A stretch of 50,633 bases of DNA from Ruminococcus champanellensis 18P13 = JCM 17042 (lineage in GTDB: Bacteria; Bacillota; Clostridia; Oscillospirales; Ruminococcaceae): the NCBI RefSeq assembly GCF_000210095.1, contig NC_021039.1, positions 1,902,025-1,952,657 on the forward strand. Direction: 5' to 3'. Under the pieces are notes generated by a model. The model did no database searches. It saw only the letters and a program-made list of their open reading frames with translations, and had not been told where the DNA came from. Shown piece after piece: positions 29,313-37,546 of this stretch; position 1 is the stretch's first letter; each line of letters opens with the position of its first letter. Both the position numbers and the translations under genes were made by a program.

Positions 29313-31034
29313 TTATCCGTAGAATCGTCTGGATTGCTTTTTATGCTCGTTTCGCCGGTCTGTATTCCTGCCCCGGGGACGGCGGTTGAAGCCGTCATTC
29401 CGGGACTTGCCCCGGAAGTCGCTGCGGCTGCCGGTTTCCTTGCCCTCGTAGCGCTTGACGGTGACCTTGTGCCCGTTGATCTTGCCGGCGTTCAGAGAAT
29501 CAATGACAAAATCCATTTCCGCTTCCGGCACTTCCACAGTAGTGTGCTGGTCGAAGATATCAATTTTGCCGAAGTCCTTGCCGGAAAGACCGGTGGCATC
29601 TACCAGAGCGCCCAGGATGAAATTGGGCGCAATGCGCTGCTGTCTGCCAATGTTGATATCCACCTTTGCAGTGGTAACGGCGCTTCTGCCACGCTTGCCT
29701 TCCCGGCGGATGGGCTGGGGTGCGTCAAATTCGGGAATGCTCTGTAAGGATGCGGACAGCTTTTCCTCCAGCAGTACCTGGGCGATCTGCTGTGCGGTAT
29801 ATCCCTCCTCCGTCAGCCGGTTCAGCAGTTCCTCTGCTCTGGAAGACGGTTGTTCGGCGCATGCCTGTGCCACTGCGTCATGCAGCTGCTGTGTTTTCTT
29901 TGCTGCAAGATCCGCCCGGGTGGGCAGTGCCTTCTGGATGATTTCCGCTTTGGTATACTTTGCAATATCCCGCAGGGCGAACACCTGCCGCCTGCCGCTG
30001 ACCAGGGTCAGGGCGGTGCCGGATTTGCCTGCTCTGCCGGTTCTGCCGATGCGGTGGATATAGTACTCGTTGTCCTGGGGCAGATCGTAGTTGAACACCA
30101 GGTCGATGCCGTTTACGTCAATGCCCCGGGCAGCCACATCCGTTGCCACCAGAACGCCGATCCTGCCGCTTTTGAATGCGTTCATCACCTGGGTGCGCTG
30201 CATCTGCTTCATATCTCCGTGAAGTCCTGCCGCCTGGATGCCCTTGTCGCAAAGTGCCTCTGTCAGCTCATCCACCGTGCGCTTGGTGTTGCAGAACACC
30301 ATAGCGGACTTTGGTTCATATGCCAGCAGCAGCAGCCGGAGTGCATCCGTCTTTCTGCCCATGGCAGTCTCATAGTAGTATTGCTCAATGGTATCCACAG
30401 TCCGGTGCTTTGCAGCGATTTTGATGACCGTCGGATCCTTCTGGAACTGTTTTGTAATTGCCATGATCTCCGGGGGCATGGTAGCGGAAAACAGTACGGT
30501 CTGCCGTTCCTCCGGCACTCCGGACAGGATGGTCTCAATGTCTTCCCGGAAGCCCATGTTGAGCATTTCATCTGCCTCGTCCAGGATCACGGTTTTCAGA
30601 TTCTGCAGCTTGAGGGTGCGCCGGTTCATGTGATCCATAACCCGTCCCGGTGTGCCCACTACAATGTTTGCGCCCCGTTTCAGATCGCCGATCTGCCGAT
30701 CCATGCTGGCACCTCCGTATACGGCACAGGGTCGTACCCAGGGCATGAACCGGGAGAGCTTTTTCAGTTCCTCACAGGCCTGCATGGCAAGCTCGCGGGT
30801 GGGGCAGAGGATCAGAACCTGAACCGAGCGGGGATCCTCCTGGGAGATGGATTCCACTGCCGGAATGCCGAATGCGGCGGTCTTGCCGGTGCCGGTGTTG
30901 GATCTGCCGATCAGATCTATTCCCTGCATCATCAGCGGAATGCTTTTTTCCTGGATCTCTGTCATTTCTGTAAAACCCATTTGTGCGACTGCGTCCAATA
31001 GGGGCTGGGAAAGTGCGAGTTCGTTAAATTGCAT
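29313..31034 (-). CDS. DEAD-box ATP-dependent RNA helicase (DeaD/CshA type)
   Basis: A 573-residue helicase from the ATG at 31034 (MQFNELALSQPLLDAVAQMG). Conserved motifs in order: GRSNTGTGKTAAFGIP (I), CPTRELAMQ (Ia), VGTPGRVMDHM, ILDEADEMLNMGF (DEAD, II), LFSATMP (III), VLVATDVAARGIDV (V), YIHRIGRTGRAG (VI). The C-terminus has a DbpA-like RNA-binding domain (IAPNFILGALVDATGLSGKD) and an Arg/Gly/Asn-rich basic tail. Such enzymes unwind RNA in ribosome assembly and decay, often under cold stress. The leader contains two hairpins, which hints at autoregulation. Confidence 0.93.
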   Translation of the reverse strand: MQFNELALSQPLLDAVAQMGFTEMTEIQEKSIPLMMQGIDLIGRSNTGTGKTAAFGIPAVESISQEDPRSVQVLILCPTRELAMQACEELKKLSRFMPWVRPCAVYGGASMDRQIGDLKRGANIVVGTPGRVMDHMNRRTLKLQNLKTVILDEADEMLNMGFREDIETILSGVPEERQTVLFSATMPPEIMAITKQFQKDPTVIKIAAKHRTVDTIEQYYYETAMGRKTDALRLLLLAYEPKSAMVFCNTKRTVDELTEALCDKGIQAAGLHGDMKQMQRTQVMNAFKSGRIGVLVATDVAARGIDVNGIDLVFNYDLPQDNEYYIHRIGRTGRAGKSGTALTLVSGRRQVFALRDIAKYTKAEIIQKALPTRADLAAKKTQQLHDAVAQACAEQPSSRAEELLNRLTEEGYTAQQIAQVLLEEKLSASLQSIPEFDAPQPIRREGKRGRSAVTTAKVDINIGRQQRIAPNFILGALVDATGLSGKDFGKIDIFDQHTTVEVPEAEMDFVIDSLNAGKINGHKVTVKRYEGKETGSRSDFRGKSRNDGFNRRPRGRNTDRRNEHKKQSRRFYG

Positions 31035-31069
31035 GTTGTGTCCTTTCGTTTTGGGGATTGCTGCTGACA

Positions 31070-31169
31070 GTACCGTACAAGCTCTGCACGGTATCGCCTG
31101 AAAAATGAACAGGCGGGGAGTGCATTCCCCGCCTCTTTTCATTATACCATAAATTTGGCTGTTCGTCAA
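31070..31169 (-). promoter_or_regulatory. Helicase promoter and structured 5' leader
   Basis: Minus-strand TTGACG (31169-31164), 17-base spacer, TATAAT (31146-31141). The transcript should begin almost directly with a GC-rich hairpin (GGCGGGGA / TCCCCGCC, 31112-31133) followed by TTCATTTTTC. A second hairpin, TACCGTGCA / TGTACGGTA (31070-31093), comes next. The leader is about 100 bases long. Confidence 0.75.
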
Positions 31170-31192
31170 GCCATGCTGTGGATTTTACCAGA

Positions 31193-31867
31193 CTAATCCG
31201 GTTCGTTCAGACAGTGTACCTCATCAAAGATGGCATAAAACTTCAAGGGAATCCGCTTGTTCATGTGGCATTTGCCGAAATACCATTTGCGGAAGGTGCA
31301 GACCTTGATAATGTCCTCGAAAAATGCATGTACTTCCAGTCTTTGGGAGGTGTCCACGTTCAAGCAGTCCTTTAAGGATGCGGGAGGCTCATGGGTGATG
31401 ATAAAATCCACCGCATTGTCCGCATTGCCCAGTGTTTCCACCGCATGCATGATTTCATCATAGCTGGGCTGTTCCCGTTCCCACCAGTTGTCCGTATCCC
31501 GGCGGATGTCGAAATCGCCGCTGTGTCCGCCGCCAAAGGCAAAGATCCGTTCGCCTTCGATCTCGTAGATTTCGCCCCGCATCAGATGATACAGATTGCC
31601 GCAGATGTGATGCACCTGCCCTCCGTTCCATTCGGTAACGTCGTATTCCTCCAGCAGATCGAAATTTTCATGACAGCCGTCCACAAATGCTACATTGTAT
31701 TTCAGATTGCCGATTTTCTTTAAAAGCTTCTGCTCCTGCCGGGAGCCGTCCCAGATAAAGCCAAAGTCTCCGCATACCAGCAGCGTGTCGCCTGCTTTCA
31801 GCTTTTTTAGCGGGGAATCCTTAAAACGGGAAAAATCGCCGTGCATATCACCGGTTACATAGATCAC
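31193..31867 (-). CDS. Calcineurin-like metallophosphoesterase
   Basis: A 224-residue protein with a GTG start at 31867, nine bases after GGAGG; earlier in-frame ATGs lack a site. The metallophosphoesterase motifs appear in order: YVTGDMHGDFSRF (GDxHG), LLVCGDFGFIWDG (GDxxD-like), VDGCHENFDLL (GNHE variant with Cys), FIITHEPP and FGKCHMNKRIP (GHxH variant). The substrate is unknown. It is monocistronic between the helicase and the carboxypeptidase-like gene. Confidence 0.85.
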   Translation of the reverse strand: MIYVTGDMHGDFSRFKDSPLKKLKAGDTLLVCGDFGFIWDGSRQEQKLLKKIGNLKYNVAFVDGCHENFDLLEEYDVTEWNGGQVHHICGNLYHLMRGEIYEIEGERIFAFGGGHSGDFDIRRDTDNWWEREQPSYDEIMHAVETLGNADNAVDFIITHEPPASLKDCLNVDTSQRLEVHAFFEDIIKVCTFRKWYFGKCHMNKRIPLKFYAIFDEVHCLNEPD

Positions 31868-31917
31868 GGATATGTGCCTCCTACCTGCTGATTCGATCAG
31901 TTTTTGTTTCATTGGAC

Positions 31918-32005
31918 AGTATAGCATATTTTTTGTCCGGGGTAAATATATTTTTTGAAATTTTCTCGAAAAACACTAGTCGAACGCTTAAAAATTTGGT
32001 ATAAT
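31918..32005. promoter_or_regulatory. Divergent promoters
   Basis: Minus strand TTTACC (31946-31941), 17-base spacer, TATACT (31923-31918) for the phosphoesterase. Plus strand extended -10 TGGTATAAT (TATAAT at 32000-32005) for the carboxypeptidase-like gene, without a clear -35. Confidence 0.55.
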
Positions 32006-32054
32006 AAAAAGACAACACCTGAAACCGGATTTGAAATAGAGTGAGGGAACCAAT

Positions 32055-33467
32055 ATGCGTTGGATCAATCCAATAAAAAAGACAGCCATCTTGTTGATCT
32101 GCTGTGTGACAGCATTGCATATATGCCTGCCGGGTCTGCGTGCATCCGCTATGTTTACACCCACCTTCGATCTGCAGAGCAAGGCGGCGATTTTGTACAG
32201 TACGGATACCAGGGAGGTACTGTACGCCAAAAATCAAGACGAGAAAATGATGCCCGGCGCTCTTGTGAATCTGATGACTGCGCTGATCTGCGTGGAGAAT
32301 AACCAGGATCTTGCAGGTACCCAGGTGACGGTCAAGGGCTCCCTGTTTGATGCCTTTGTGGATTACAGCTATCCAAGCGACCTGCGGTATGGGGAGATCT
32401 ACCGGGGGGATGTGTTTACCCTGGAGGAATTGCTATATGCCATGCTGCTGACCTCCTCCTGCGAGGCGTCCGTCGTGATCGCAGATGAAATCGGGCACGG
32501 CAGCGTGCCGGGTTTTGTAGCGATGATGAATCTGAAGGCAGAAGAGATCGGCATGAAAAATACTCATTTTACCAACCCGGACGGCAGATATAATGAATAC
32601 CAGGTAACCACAGCCGGAGACATGCTGCTGATGATGCAGTATATCCAGGAGCATGCCTCCAAGGTGCTGGAGATCGCCCGGACGGCAAGCTATTCGCCCC
32701 AGATCCGCACCCAGGAAAATCACCAGAACGGCACGCTGACCTGGAGCCATGCCAATATTATGATGGATGAGGAAAGCCGGTTTTACTATAAGGGTGCCGC
32801 TGGGTTGAAAACTGCCACCTTACAGGAATACGGCAGGAATATTATGGTGGATGCTGCACGGGATGGACATCACTATCTGGTGATTCTGATGCAGTCCCCG
32901 ATCTATAATGAGAACAAGGAGAATACCTATTATCACCTGCAGGATGCAGCAGCGGTGCTGGATTGGGCGTTCGGTCATTTTAATTATGAGGAGATTCTGA
33001 GCCTTAACGAGGAGATTGCCGAGATCCCAGTGGAAAATGCCAAGAACGAAAACAACTATGTGATTCTCAAGCCCCGGGAGGAACTGGTGATGCTCTGGCC
33101 GGATACGGTGGATCGCAGCGTGGTGCAGCGGATCGTGGTCAAGGAGGACAGCGTAAAGGCTCCGGTACAGAAGGGACAGGTACTGGGCAGTATTGAGCTT
33201 CGGTTCGGGGGAGAAACTCTGAAAAAGGTGGATCTGATCGCCACCAGTGATGTGGAGCAATCCTTTGTCCGGTTCAATTTGTCTGCTGCCCGGGAATTCA
33301 GGCATTCCAAATGGATGAAAACTGCGCTGATTCTTTCCATTGTGCTGACGGTGCTGTATCTGGGCGTTTGCGTTTACTTTATCCGGATCTATCCCAAGCG
33401 GACAAAGCCAATCCGGGGACTGGTACGGGACAAGCGCAAAAAGGGTACCCGGATTCGCCGGGATTGA
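32055..33467 (+). CDS. D-alanyl-D-alanine carboxypeptidase-like protein lacking catalytic motifs
   Basis: A 470-residue protein with a signal peptide, a peptidase S11 (DacA/PBP5-type) fold region, a C-terminal domain and a final membrane helix (TALILSIVLTVLYLGVCVYF) with a basic tail. The fold signature is clear (SKAAILYSTDTREVLYAKNQ, VFTLEELLYAMLLTS, GMKNTHFTNPDGRYNEYQVT). However, the SxxK site reads MPGALVNLMTAL (Ser to Ala, Lys to Asn), the SxN site reads SSC, and the KTG site reads KTA. It is therefore predicted not to hydrolyse peptidoglycan and may be a binding or regulatory pseudoenzyme. Confidence 0.82.
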   Translation: MRWINPIKKTAILLICCVTALHICLPGLRASAMFTPTFDLQSKAAILYSTDTREVLYAKNQDEKMMPGALVNLMTALICVENNQDLAGTQVTVKGSLFDAFVDYSYPSDLRYGEIYRGDVFTLEELLYAMLLTSSCEASVVIADEIGHGSVPGFVAMMNLKAEEIGMKNTHFTNPDGRYNEYQVTTAGDMLLMMQYIQEHASKVLEIARTASYSPQIRTQENHQNGTLTWSHANIMMDEESRFYYKGAAGLKTATLQEYGRNIMVDAARDGHHYLVILMQSPIYNENKENTYYHLQDAAAVLDWAFGHFNYEEILSLNEEIAEIPVENAKNENNYVILKPREELVMLWPDTVDRSVVQRIVVKEDSVKAPVQKGQVLGSIELRFGGETLKKVDLIATSDVEQSFVRFNLSAAREFRHSKWMKTALILSIVLTVLYLGVCVYFIRIYPKRTKPIRGLVRDKRKKGTRIRRD

Positions 33468-33485
33468 TGGACGGGGTGAAACAGC

Positions 33486-34349
33486 ATGCTACAGGAAAAC
33501 ACCGAGGCGCATGGATTTGCCGAGGAGGATGTGCGGATCATCAGCACTCCAAGTACTATGGCAAAGAAATGCTTTTTCTATCTGCAGGAGACCGGTTATC
33601 TGAAAACCTGTCAGAAGCATAATACAAAACGGACGAACCTCCAGTCCTTTTTGTTTGTAATCGTGCTGGGCGGCAAGGGTGTGCTGCATTATGGGGAAGC
33701 CAATTACACGCTGACAAAGGGCGAATGTTTTTTTATCGACTGCCGCCAGTCCCATTCCTATCATAGTAGCGGCGACACCCCCTGGGAGGTCATGTGGGTT
33801 CACTTTAATGGCTGCTCCTCAGAGCCTTATTTTGAGCTGTTTTCCGCCCAGAACGATGTGGTATTCTGCCCCGCCTCCACAGCCAAATTCATTGATGTGT
33901 TACAGGAGTTGATGCGCATCAATGAGGAAAAAACGGCGGAAACGGAGATTCTGACTTCCGAACTGCTGGTGAATCTGCTGACCCAGCTGCTGACCTTCCG
34001 GAGCATCCGGTCAGAGGACAATGCTCTGCGCGCCAAGCTGCATACCATTCTTACATATCTCAATGAACGATTCTGCACGGATATCACCCTGGATGAGCTG
34101 TCTCAGAAATTCTACATCAGTAAGTATTACCTGACCCGGGAATTTAAAAAGGCTTACGGGGAAACCATCTTTCAGCATATTATTGCGATGCGCATCAACT
34201 ATGCCAAGCGGCTGCTGCGGTTTACGGATAAGTCCATTGACGAGATTGCGGAGCTTTGCGGTTTCCATGATCAAAGCTATTTCACAAAGCAATTCAAAAA
34301 GGCAGAGAATATGACCTGTCTGGCGTTCCGGAAACGCTGGCGGGATTAA
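33486..34349 (+). CDS. AraC-family transcription regulator with cupin sensor domain
   Basis: A 287-residue regulator. The N-terminal half is a cupin-type sensor (FLFVIVLGGKGVLHYGEANY, GECFFIDCRQSHSYHSSG, WEVMWVHFNG). The C-terminal AraC domain has ITLDELSQKFYISKYYLTRE and DEIAELCGFHDQSYFTKQFK. Such regulators usually respond to sugars or related ligands. It starts 18 bases after the carboxypeptidase-like gene, so the two are likely co-transcribed. No sugar transport genes adjoin it, so its target is unknown. Confidence 0.88.
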   Translation: MLQENTEAHGFAEEDVRIISTPSTMAKKCFFYLQETGYLKTCQKHNTKRTNLQSFLFVIVLGGKGVLHYGEANYTLTKGECFFIDCRQSHSYHSSGDTPWEVMWVHFNGCSSEPYFELFSAQNDVVFCPASTAKFIDVLQELMRINEEKTAETEILTSELLVNLLTQLLTFRSIRSEDNALRAKLHTILTYLNERFCTDITLDELSQKFYISKYYLTREFKKAYGETIFQHIIAMRINYAKRLLRFTDKSIDEIAELCGFHDQSYFTKQFKKAENMTCLAFRKRWRD

Positions 34350-34359
34350 GGAGCGGACT

Positions 34360-35151
34360 ATGATCACTTGGGAGCACCCGGATATACAGGACAAAGAGTT
34401 GTTTCGACAGCTTTACAAAATACAGGCACAGGAGCAAGGGGTACTCCGCCGCCTGTTTGGAAAGCGGGAGCTGGATCCGGCATGGCTGAAGGGGCTGACG
34501 GAATTGTCTCTGACGGGTTTACAGATCAAGTCCTTTGCATTTTTACGGCTCTGCCCAAATCTGAAGGAATTGGAATTGGGACGATGCGATCTGACTCAGG
34601 TACAGGATACCGGTTCTTATGTCCAGCTTGCGGATCTGACTATTGCCGGCGAAACCCTGCCGGATCCGTCCTTCTTGTATGCTTTTCCCAACGTGACCAT
34701 GCTGAGTTTGTGTGATATCCGGCAGTTCGGGGATCTTTCCGTACTGGGAGGGATGGATCATCTGGATACATTATCCTTGATCGACACAGCGGCATTTGAT
34801 TTGTATCTGCTCCGGGATTGTGAACAGCTGCGGATGCTGTCCATTTGCGCAACGGAGGATCCTGCCCCCTTTGATTTTCGGGATCTGGCAGCCCTCAAGC
34901 AGCTTCATGCATTGGATCTGGACGGCATGGGGCTGACGGATCTGTCCCTGCTGGCACCTCTGACCCAGCTGCGGAATCTGTATGTATGCTCAGAGGGGGA
35001 GTTGTATCATGCGGAATCTCTGACGCAGCTGAATCATTTGCAGAATTTGATCCTGGAGGGGAAGAATTTTACCCGGGATACGATCAACCGTCTGAAAGAG
35101 AGGTTTTCTTATGTGCCCACCTGCATGATCAGTGCGCCGGACAATGGATAA
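34360..35151 (+). CDS. Leucine-rich repeat protein
   Basis: A 263-residue protein without signal peptide. Irregular leucine-rich repeats of about 20-24 residues run through the middle (LCPNLKELELGRCDLTQV, AFPNVTMLSLCDIRQFGDLS, MDHLDTLSLIDTAAFDLYLL, LKQLHALDLDGMGLTDLSLL). It starts 10 bases after the AraC gene and ends before a terminator. Probably a cytoplasmic protein-binding scaffold; its partner is unknown. Confidence 0.75.
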   Translation: MITWEHPDIQDKELFRQLYKIQAQEQGVLRRLFGKRELDPAWLKGLTELSLTGLQIKSFAFLRLCPNLKELELGRCDLTQVQDTGSYVQLADLTIAGETLPDPSFLYAFPNVTMLSLCDIRQFGDLSVLGGMDHLDTLSLIDTAAFDLYLLRDCEQLRMLSICATEDPAPFDFRDLAALKQLHALDLDGMGLTDLSLLAPLTQLRNLYVCSEGELYHAESLTQLNHLQNLILEGKNFTRDTINRLKERFSYVPTCMISAPDNG

Positions 35152-35161
35152 GAAATTTCAA

Positions 35162-35190
35162 CCGTGCAGAGTATGCTTTGCACGGCTTTT
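35162..35190 (+). terminator. Terminator after the leucine-rich repeat gene
   Basis: CCGTGCA / TGCACGG stem followed by CTTTTCT. Confidence 0.75.
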
Positions 35191-35240
35191 CTATGGGAAA
35201 AATGCAAAAAATAAAAATAATTTCGCCCTTGAAAAAGTTA

Positions 35241-35269
35241 TTGACAAATTCGATGGATTCTGCTATAAT
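35241..35269 (+). promoter_or_regulatory. Promoter of the symporter gene
   Basis: TTGACA (35241-35246), 17-base spacer, TATAAT (35264-35269): consensus elements. AAGGAGG precedes the start codon. Confidence 0.85.
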
Positions 35270-35322
35270 AACTTTCGTAATTTAAAGCGCAACTGTTTAA
35301 AGCAAAAAAGGAGGTTCTTTTC

Positions 35323-36918
35323 ATGACACTCGCTTGTACAATCGGGATGATTGTTGTTTACATCATTATCATGCTCGGAATCGGTTTTTACACCAGCCGA
35401 AAAACCAAATCCGTCAGCGACTTTGTTTTGGGCGGCAGAACAGCCGGCTCCTGGCTCACCGCTTTTGCATACGGTACTTCCTATTTTTCCGCAGTGGTAT
35501 TCATCGGCTATGCCGGTCAGTTTGGCTGGAATTACGGTGTGTCCGCTGCCTGGATCGGAGTGGGCAATGCTGTCATTGGCAGTCTGCTTGCCTGGATCGT
35601 CCTGGGGAAGCGTACCCGGATCATGACCAAGCACCTTGGCTCCAAGACCATGCCGGAATTCTTTGAAAACCGGTTTCAGTCCAAAAGCCTGAAGCTGGCA
35701 TCAGCAGCCATCGTGTTCGTGTTCCTGATTCCCTATACGGCATCCGTCTACAATGGTTTGTCCCGTTTGTTCGCCATGGCGTTCAACATGACCTCCGATG
35801 CTTCCTATATGCTGATTATCGTGGCAATGGCTGTGCTGACAGCAATCTATGTGATCCTGGGGGGCTATGCTGCAACTGCCATCAATGACTTTGTACAGGG
35901 CATTGTCATGCTGGTGGGCATTGCAGTCGTGGTATACTGTGTGATTCACAACCAGGGTGGTTTTTCTGCTGCACTGGATGGATTGAAGCAGATCGACACC
36001 AACGGTGCCAAGGCTGGTACGCTGAACACTCTGTTCGGTCCGGATCCCATCAATCTGCTGGGCGTGGTGATTCTGACTTCTCTGGGTACCTGGGGACTGC
36101 CCCAGATGGTACATAAGTTCTACGCAATCAAGGATCAGGACGCTGTGAAAAAGGGTACCGTGATCTCCACTGTCTTTGCTTTGATCGTAGCAGGGGGATC
36201 CTACCTGCTGGGGGGCTTTGATCGCTTGTTCTGCACCACGGATGCAGCGGATACCAGCGGCAAGACGTTGATCGCAACCCTTTCCAACGGTAAGCCGGAG
36301 TTTGACGCAATGATCCCTGCGGTGCTGCAAACTGCACTGCCGGATTTGCTGATCGGTCTGGTGGTGGTTCTGGTGCTTTCCGCATCCATGTCCACCCTGT
36401 CCTCCCTGGTGTTGACCTCCAGTTCTACCTTGACGATCGACATGATCAAGCCGGCAATGAAGAAATCCATGACCGATAAGAAGGAAGTGACCATCATGCG
36501 TGTGCTGATCGGCGGATTCCTGCTGATTTCTGTGCTGATCGCATTTAACAAGACCACTTCCATCTCCACCCTCATGTCCTACTCCTGGGGTGCTCTGGCA
36601 GGTGCATTCCTTGGCCCGTTCATGTGGGGCTTGTTCTCCAAGAAGGTGACCAAAGCGGCAGTCTGGACCAGTTTTGTGGTGGGCATCGGCGGTACCGTGT
36701 TCCATATGTGTGTGTTCTCTTTCTTTTCAAAATCCTTCCCGGGTCTTGTCAAGGCGGCGGCATCCTGCCCGTTCAACCTGGCATCTCCCATTAACGTAGG
36801 TGCGATTCTGATGGTTCTGTCCATCGTGCTCGTACCCATCGTCAGCATGTTTACAAAGCCCTGTGACCAGAAGGCGGTGGATGCAGTGTTTGCATGCTAT
36901 GATGAAAAGGATGCTTAA
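35323..36918 (+). CDS. Sodium/solute symporter (SSS family, PutP-like)
   Basis: A 531-residue protein with about 13 membrane helices. It has SDFVLGGRTAGSWLTAFAYG and TSYFSAVVFIGYAGQFGWNY near the N-terminus, characteristic of the solute:sodium symporter family. A helix with LSASMSTLSSLVLTSSSTLT corresponds to the Na+-binding Ser/Thr helix. The similarity in layout to the proline symporter PutP is clear, but the substrate cannot be fixed from sequence alone. It is monocistronic under a consensus promoter. Confidence 0.9.
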   Translation: MTLACTIGMIVVYIIIMLGIGFYTSRKTKSVSDFVLGGRTAGSWLTAFAYGTSYFSAVVFIGYAGQFGWNYGVSAAWIGVGNAVIGSLLAWIVLGKRTRIMTKHLGSKTMPEFFENRFQSKSLKLASAAIVFVFLIPYTASVYNGLSRLFAMAFNMTSDASYMLIIVAMAVLTAIYVILGGYAATAINDFVQGIVMLVGIAVVVYCVIHNQGGFSAALDGLKQIDTNGAKAGTLNTLFGPDPINLLGVVILTSLGTWGLPQMVHKFYAIKDQDAVKKGTVISTVFALIVAGGSYLLGGFDRLFCTTDAADTSGKTLIATLSNGKPEFDAMIPAVLQTALPDLLIGLVVVLVLSASMSTLSSLVLTSSSTLTIDMIKPAMKKSMTDKKEVTIMRVLIGGFLLISVLIAFNKTTSISTLMSYSWGALAGAFLGPFMWGLFSKKVTKAAVWTSFVVGIGGTVFHMCVFSFFSKSFPGLVKAAASCPFNLASPINVGAILMVLSIVLVPIVSMFTKPCDQKAVDAVFACYDEKDA

Positions 36919-36942
36919 ATTCCCTAAAGCATCATAACAATA

Positions 36943-36976
36943 AATCGGCTCCGGCAGAAATTTGCCGGAGCCGATT
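36943..36976 (+). terminator. Hairpin after the symporter gene
   Basis: A perfect 14-bp stem AATCGGCTCCGGCA / TGCCGGAGCCGATT with a six-base loop. There is no clear T run after it, so it is terminator-like or an RNA-stabilising 3' hairpin. Confidence 0.65.
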
Positions 36977-36992
36977 GACGTATCTGAACCTA

Positions 36993-37033
36993 TGTGGTAT
37001 GATAATTATGTAATATATTATTATCATACCACA
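36993..37033. promoter_or_regulatory. Perfect 14-bp inverted repeat upstream of the DUF6323 gene
   Basis: TGTGGTATGATAAT (36993-37006) and ATTATCATACCACA (37020-37033) are separated by 13 AT-rich bases. Each arm contains an extended -10-like TGGTATGAT. It could be an operator for a dimeric repressor or an AT-rich hairpin. Confidence 0.6.
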
Positions 37034-37084
37034 ATTATTTAATTTTGTCAATAGAAAAAACAGATAAAGATTTGGAGACGTTTT

Positions 37085-37546
37085 ATGAATTTAGAGGCAT
37101 TTTTACCAAAGGCTTATCCTGACGATGTTGACAAGCAACTGCTGCTGGATACGAACCAGACAGCCCGTCAGTACGGATTACAGCTGTCAGAACAGCAGGC
37201 CGGGGAATTGGTGCATGCGGAGTCTGTTCTGTGCCGGGATGGGGAGCGGATCCGGTTGGGGGGCAGTGCAGCCGCACTATTGGCGGAAGCTTTTTGCCAG
37301 AGCAGCTATCTGTCTCAGCAGGAGTATGCGTCTACGCTGCTCCAATTGTTGGATATTTTCTACACTGCCAAGGAGGGAAGCCTGGAGCTGATCGGGGATG
37401 AGGAACTGGTGCAGCTGCTGTTTGCCTGGTTTGAGCATCGCTGCGGCGGCAGTCTGGAGCTGCTGCAAAGTCGGGAACTGGAGTATTTTTACCGACAGGT
37501 GCATGACCGTGCAGCAGGGGGAATGGGGGCGGATCGGGATGCTTGA
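37085..37546 (+). CDS. DUF6323-like protein
   Basis: A 153-residue helical protein starting MNLEAFLPKAYPDDVDKQLL, with LQLSEQQAGELVHAESVLCR and QLLDIFYTAKEGSLELIGDE. The pattern fits DUF6323, which occurs in Clostridia next to DUF6179, as here. No signal peptide or membrane segment is seen. Function unknown. The downstream gene starts within its last codons, indicating coupling. Confidence 0.7.
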   Translation: MNLEAFLPKAYPDDVDKQLLLDTNQTARQYGLQLSEQQAGELVHAESVLCRDGERIRLGGSAAALLAEAFCQSSYLSQQEYASTLLQLLDIFYTAKEGSLELIGDEELVQLLFAWFEHRCGGSLELLQSRELEYFYRQVHDRAAGGMGADRDA

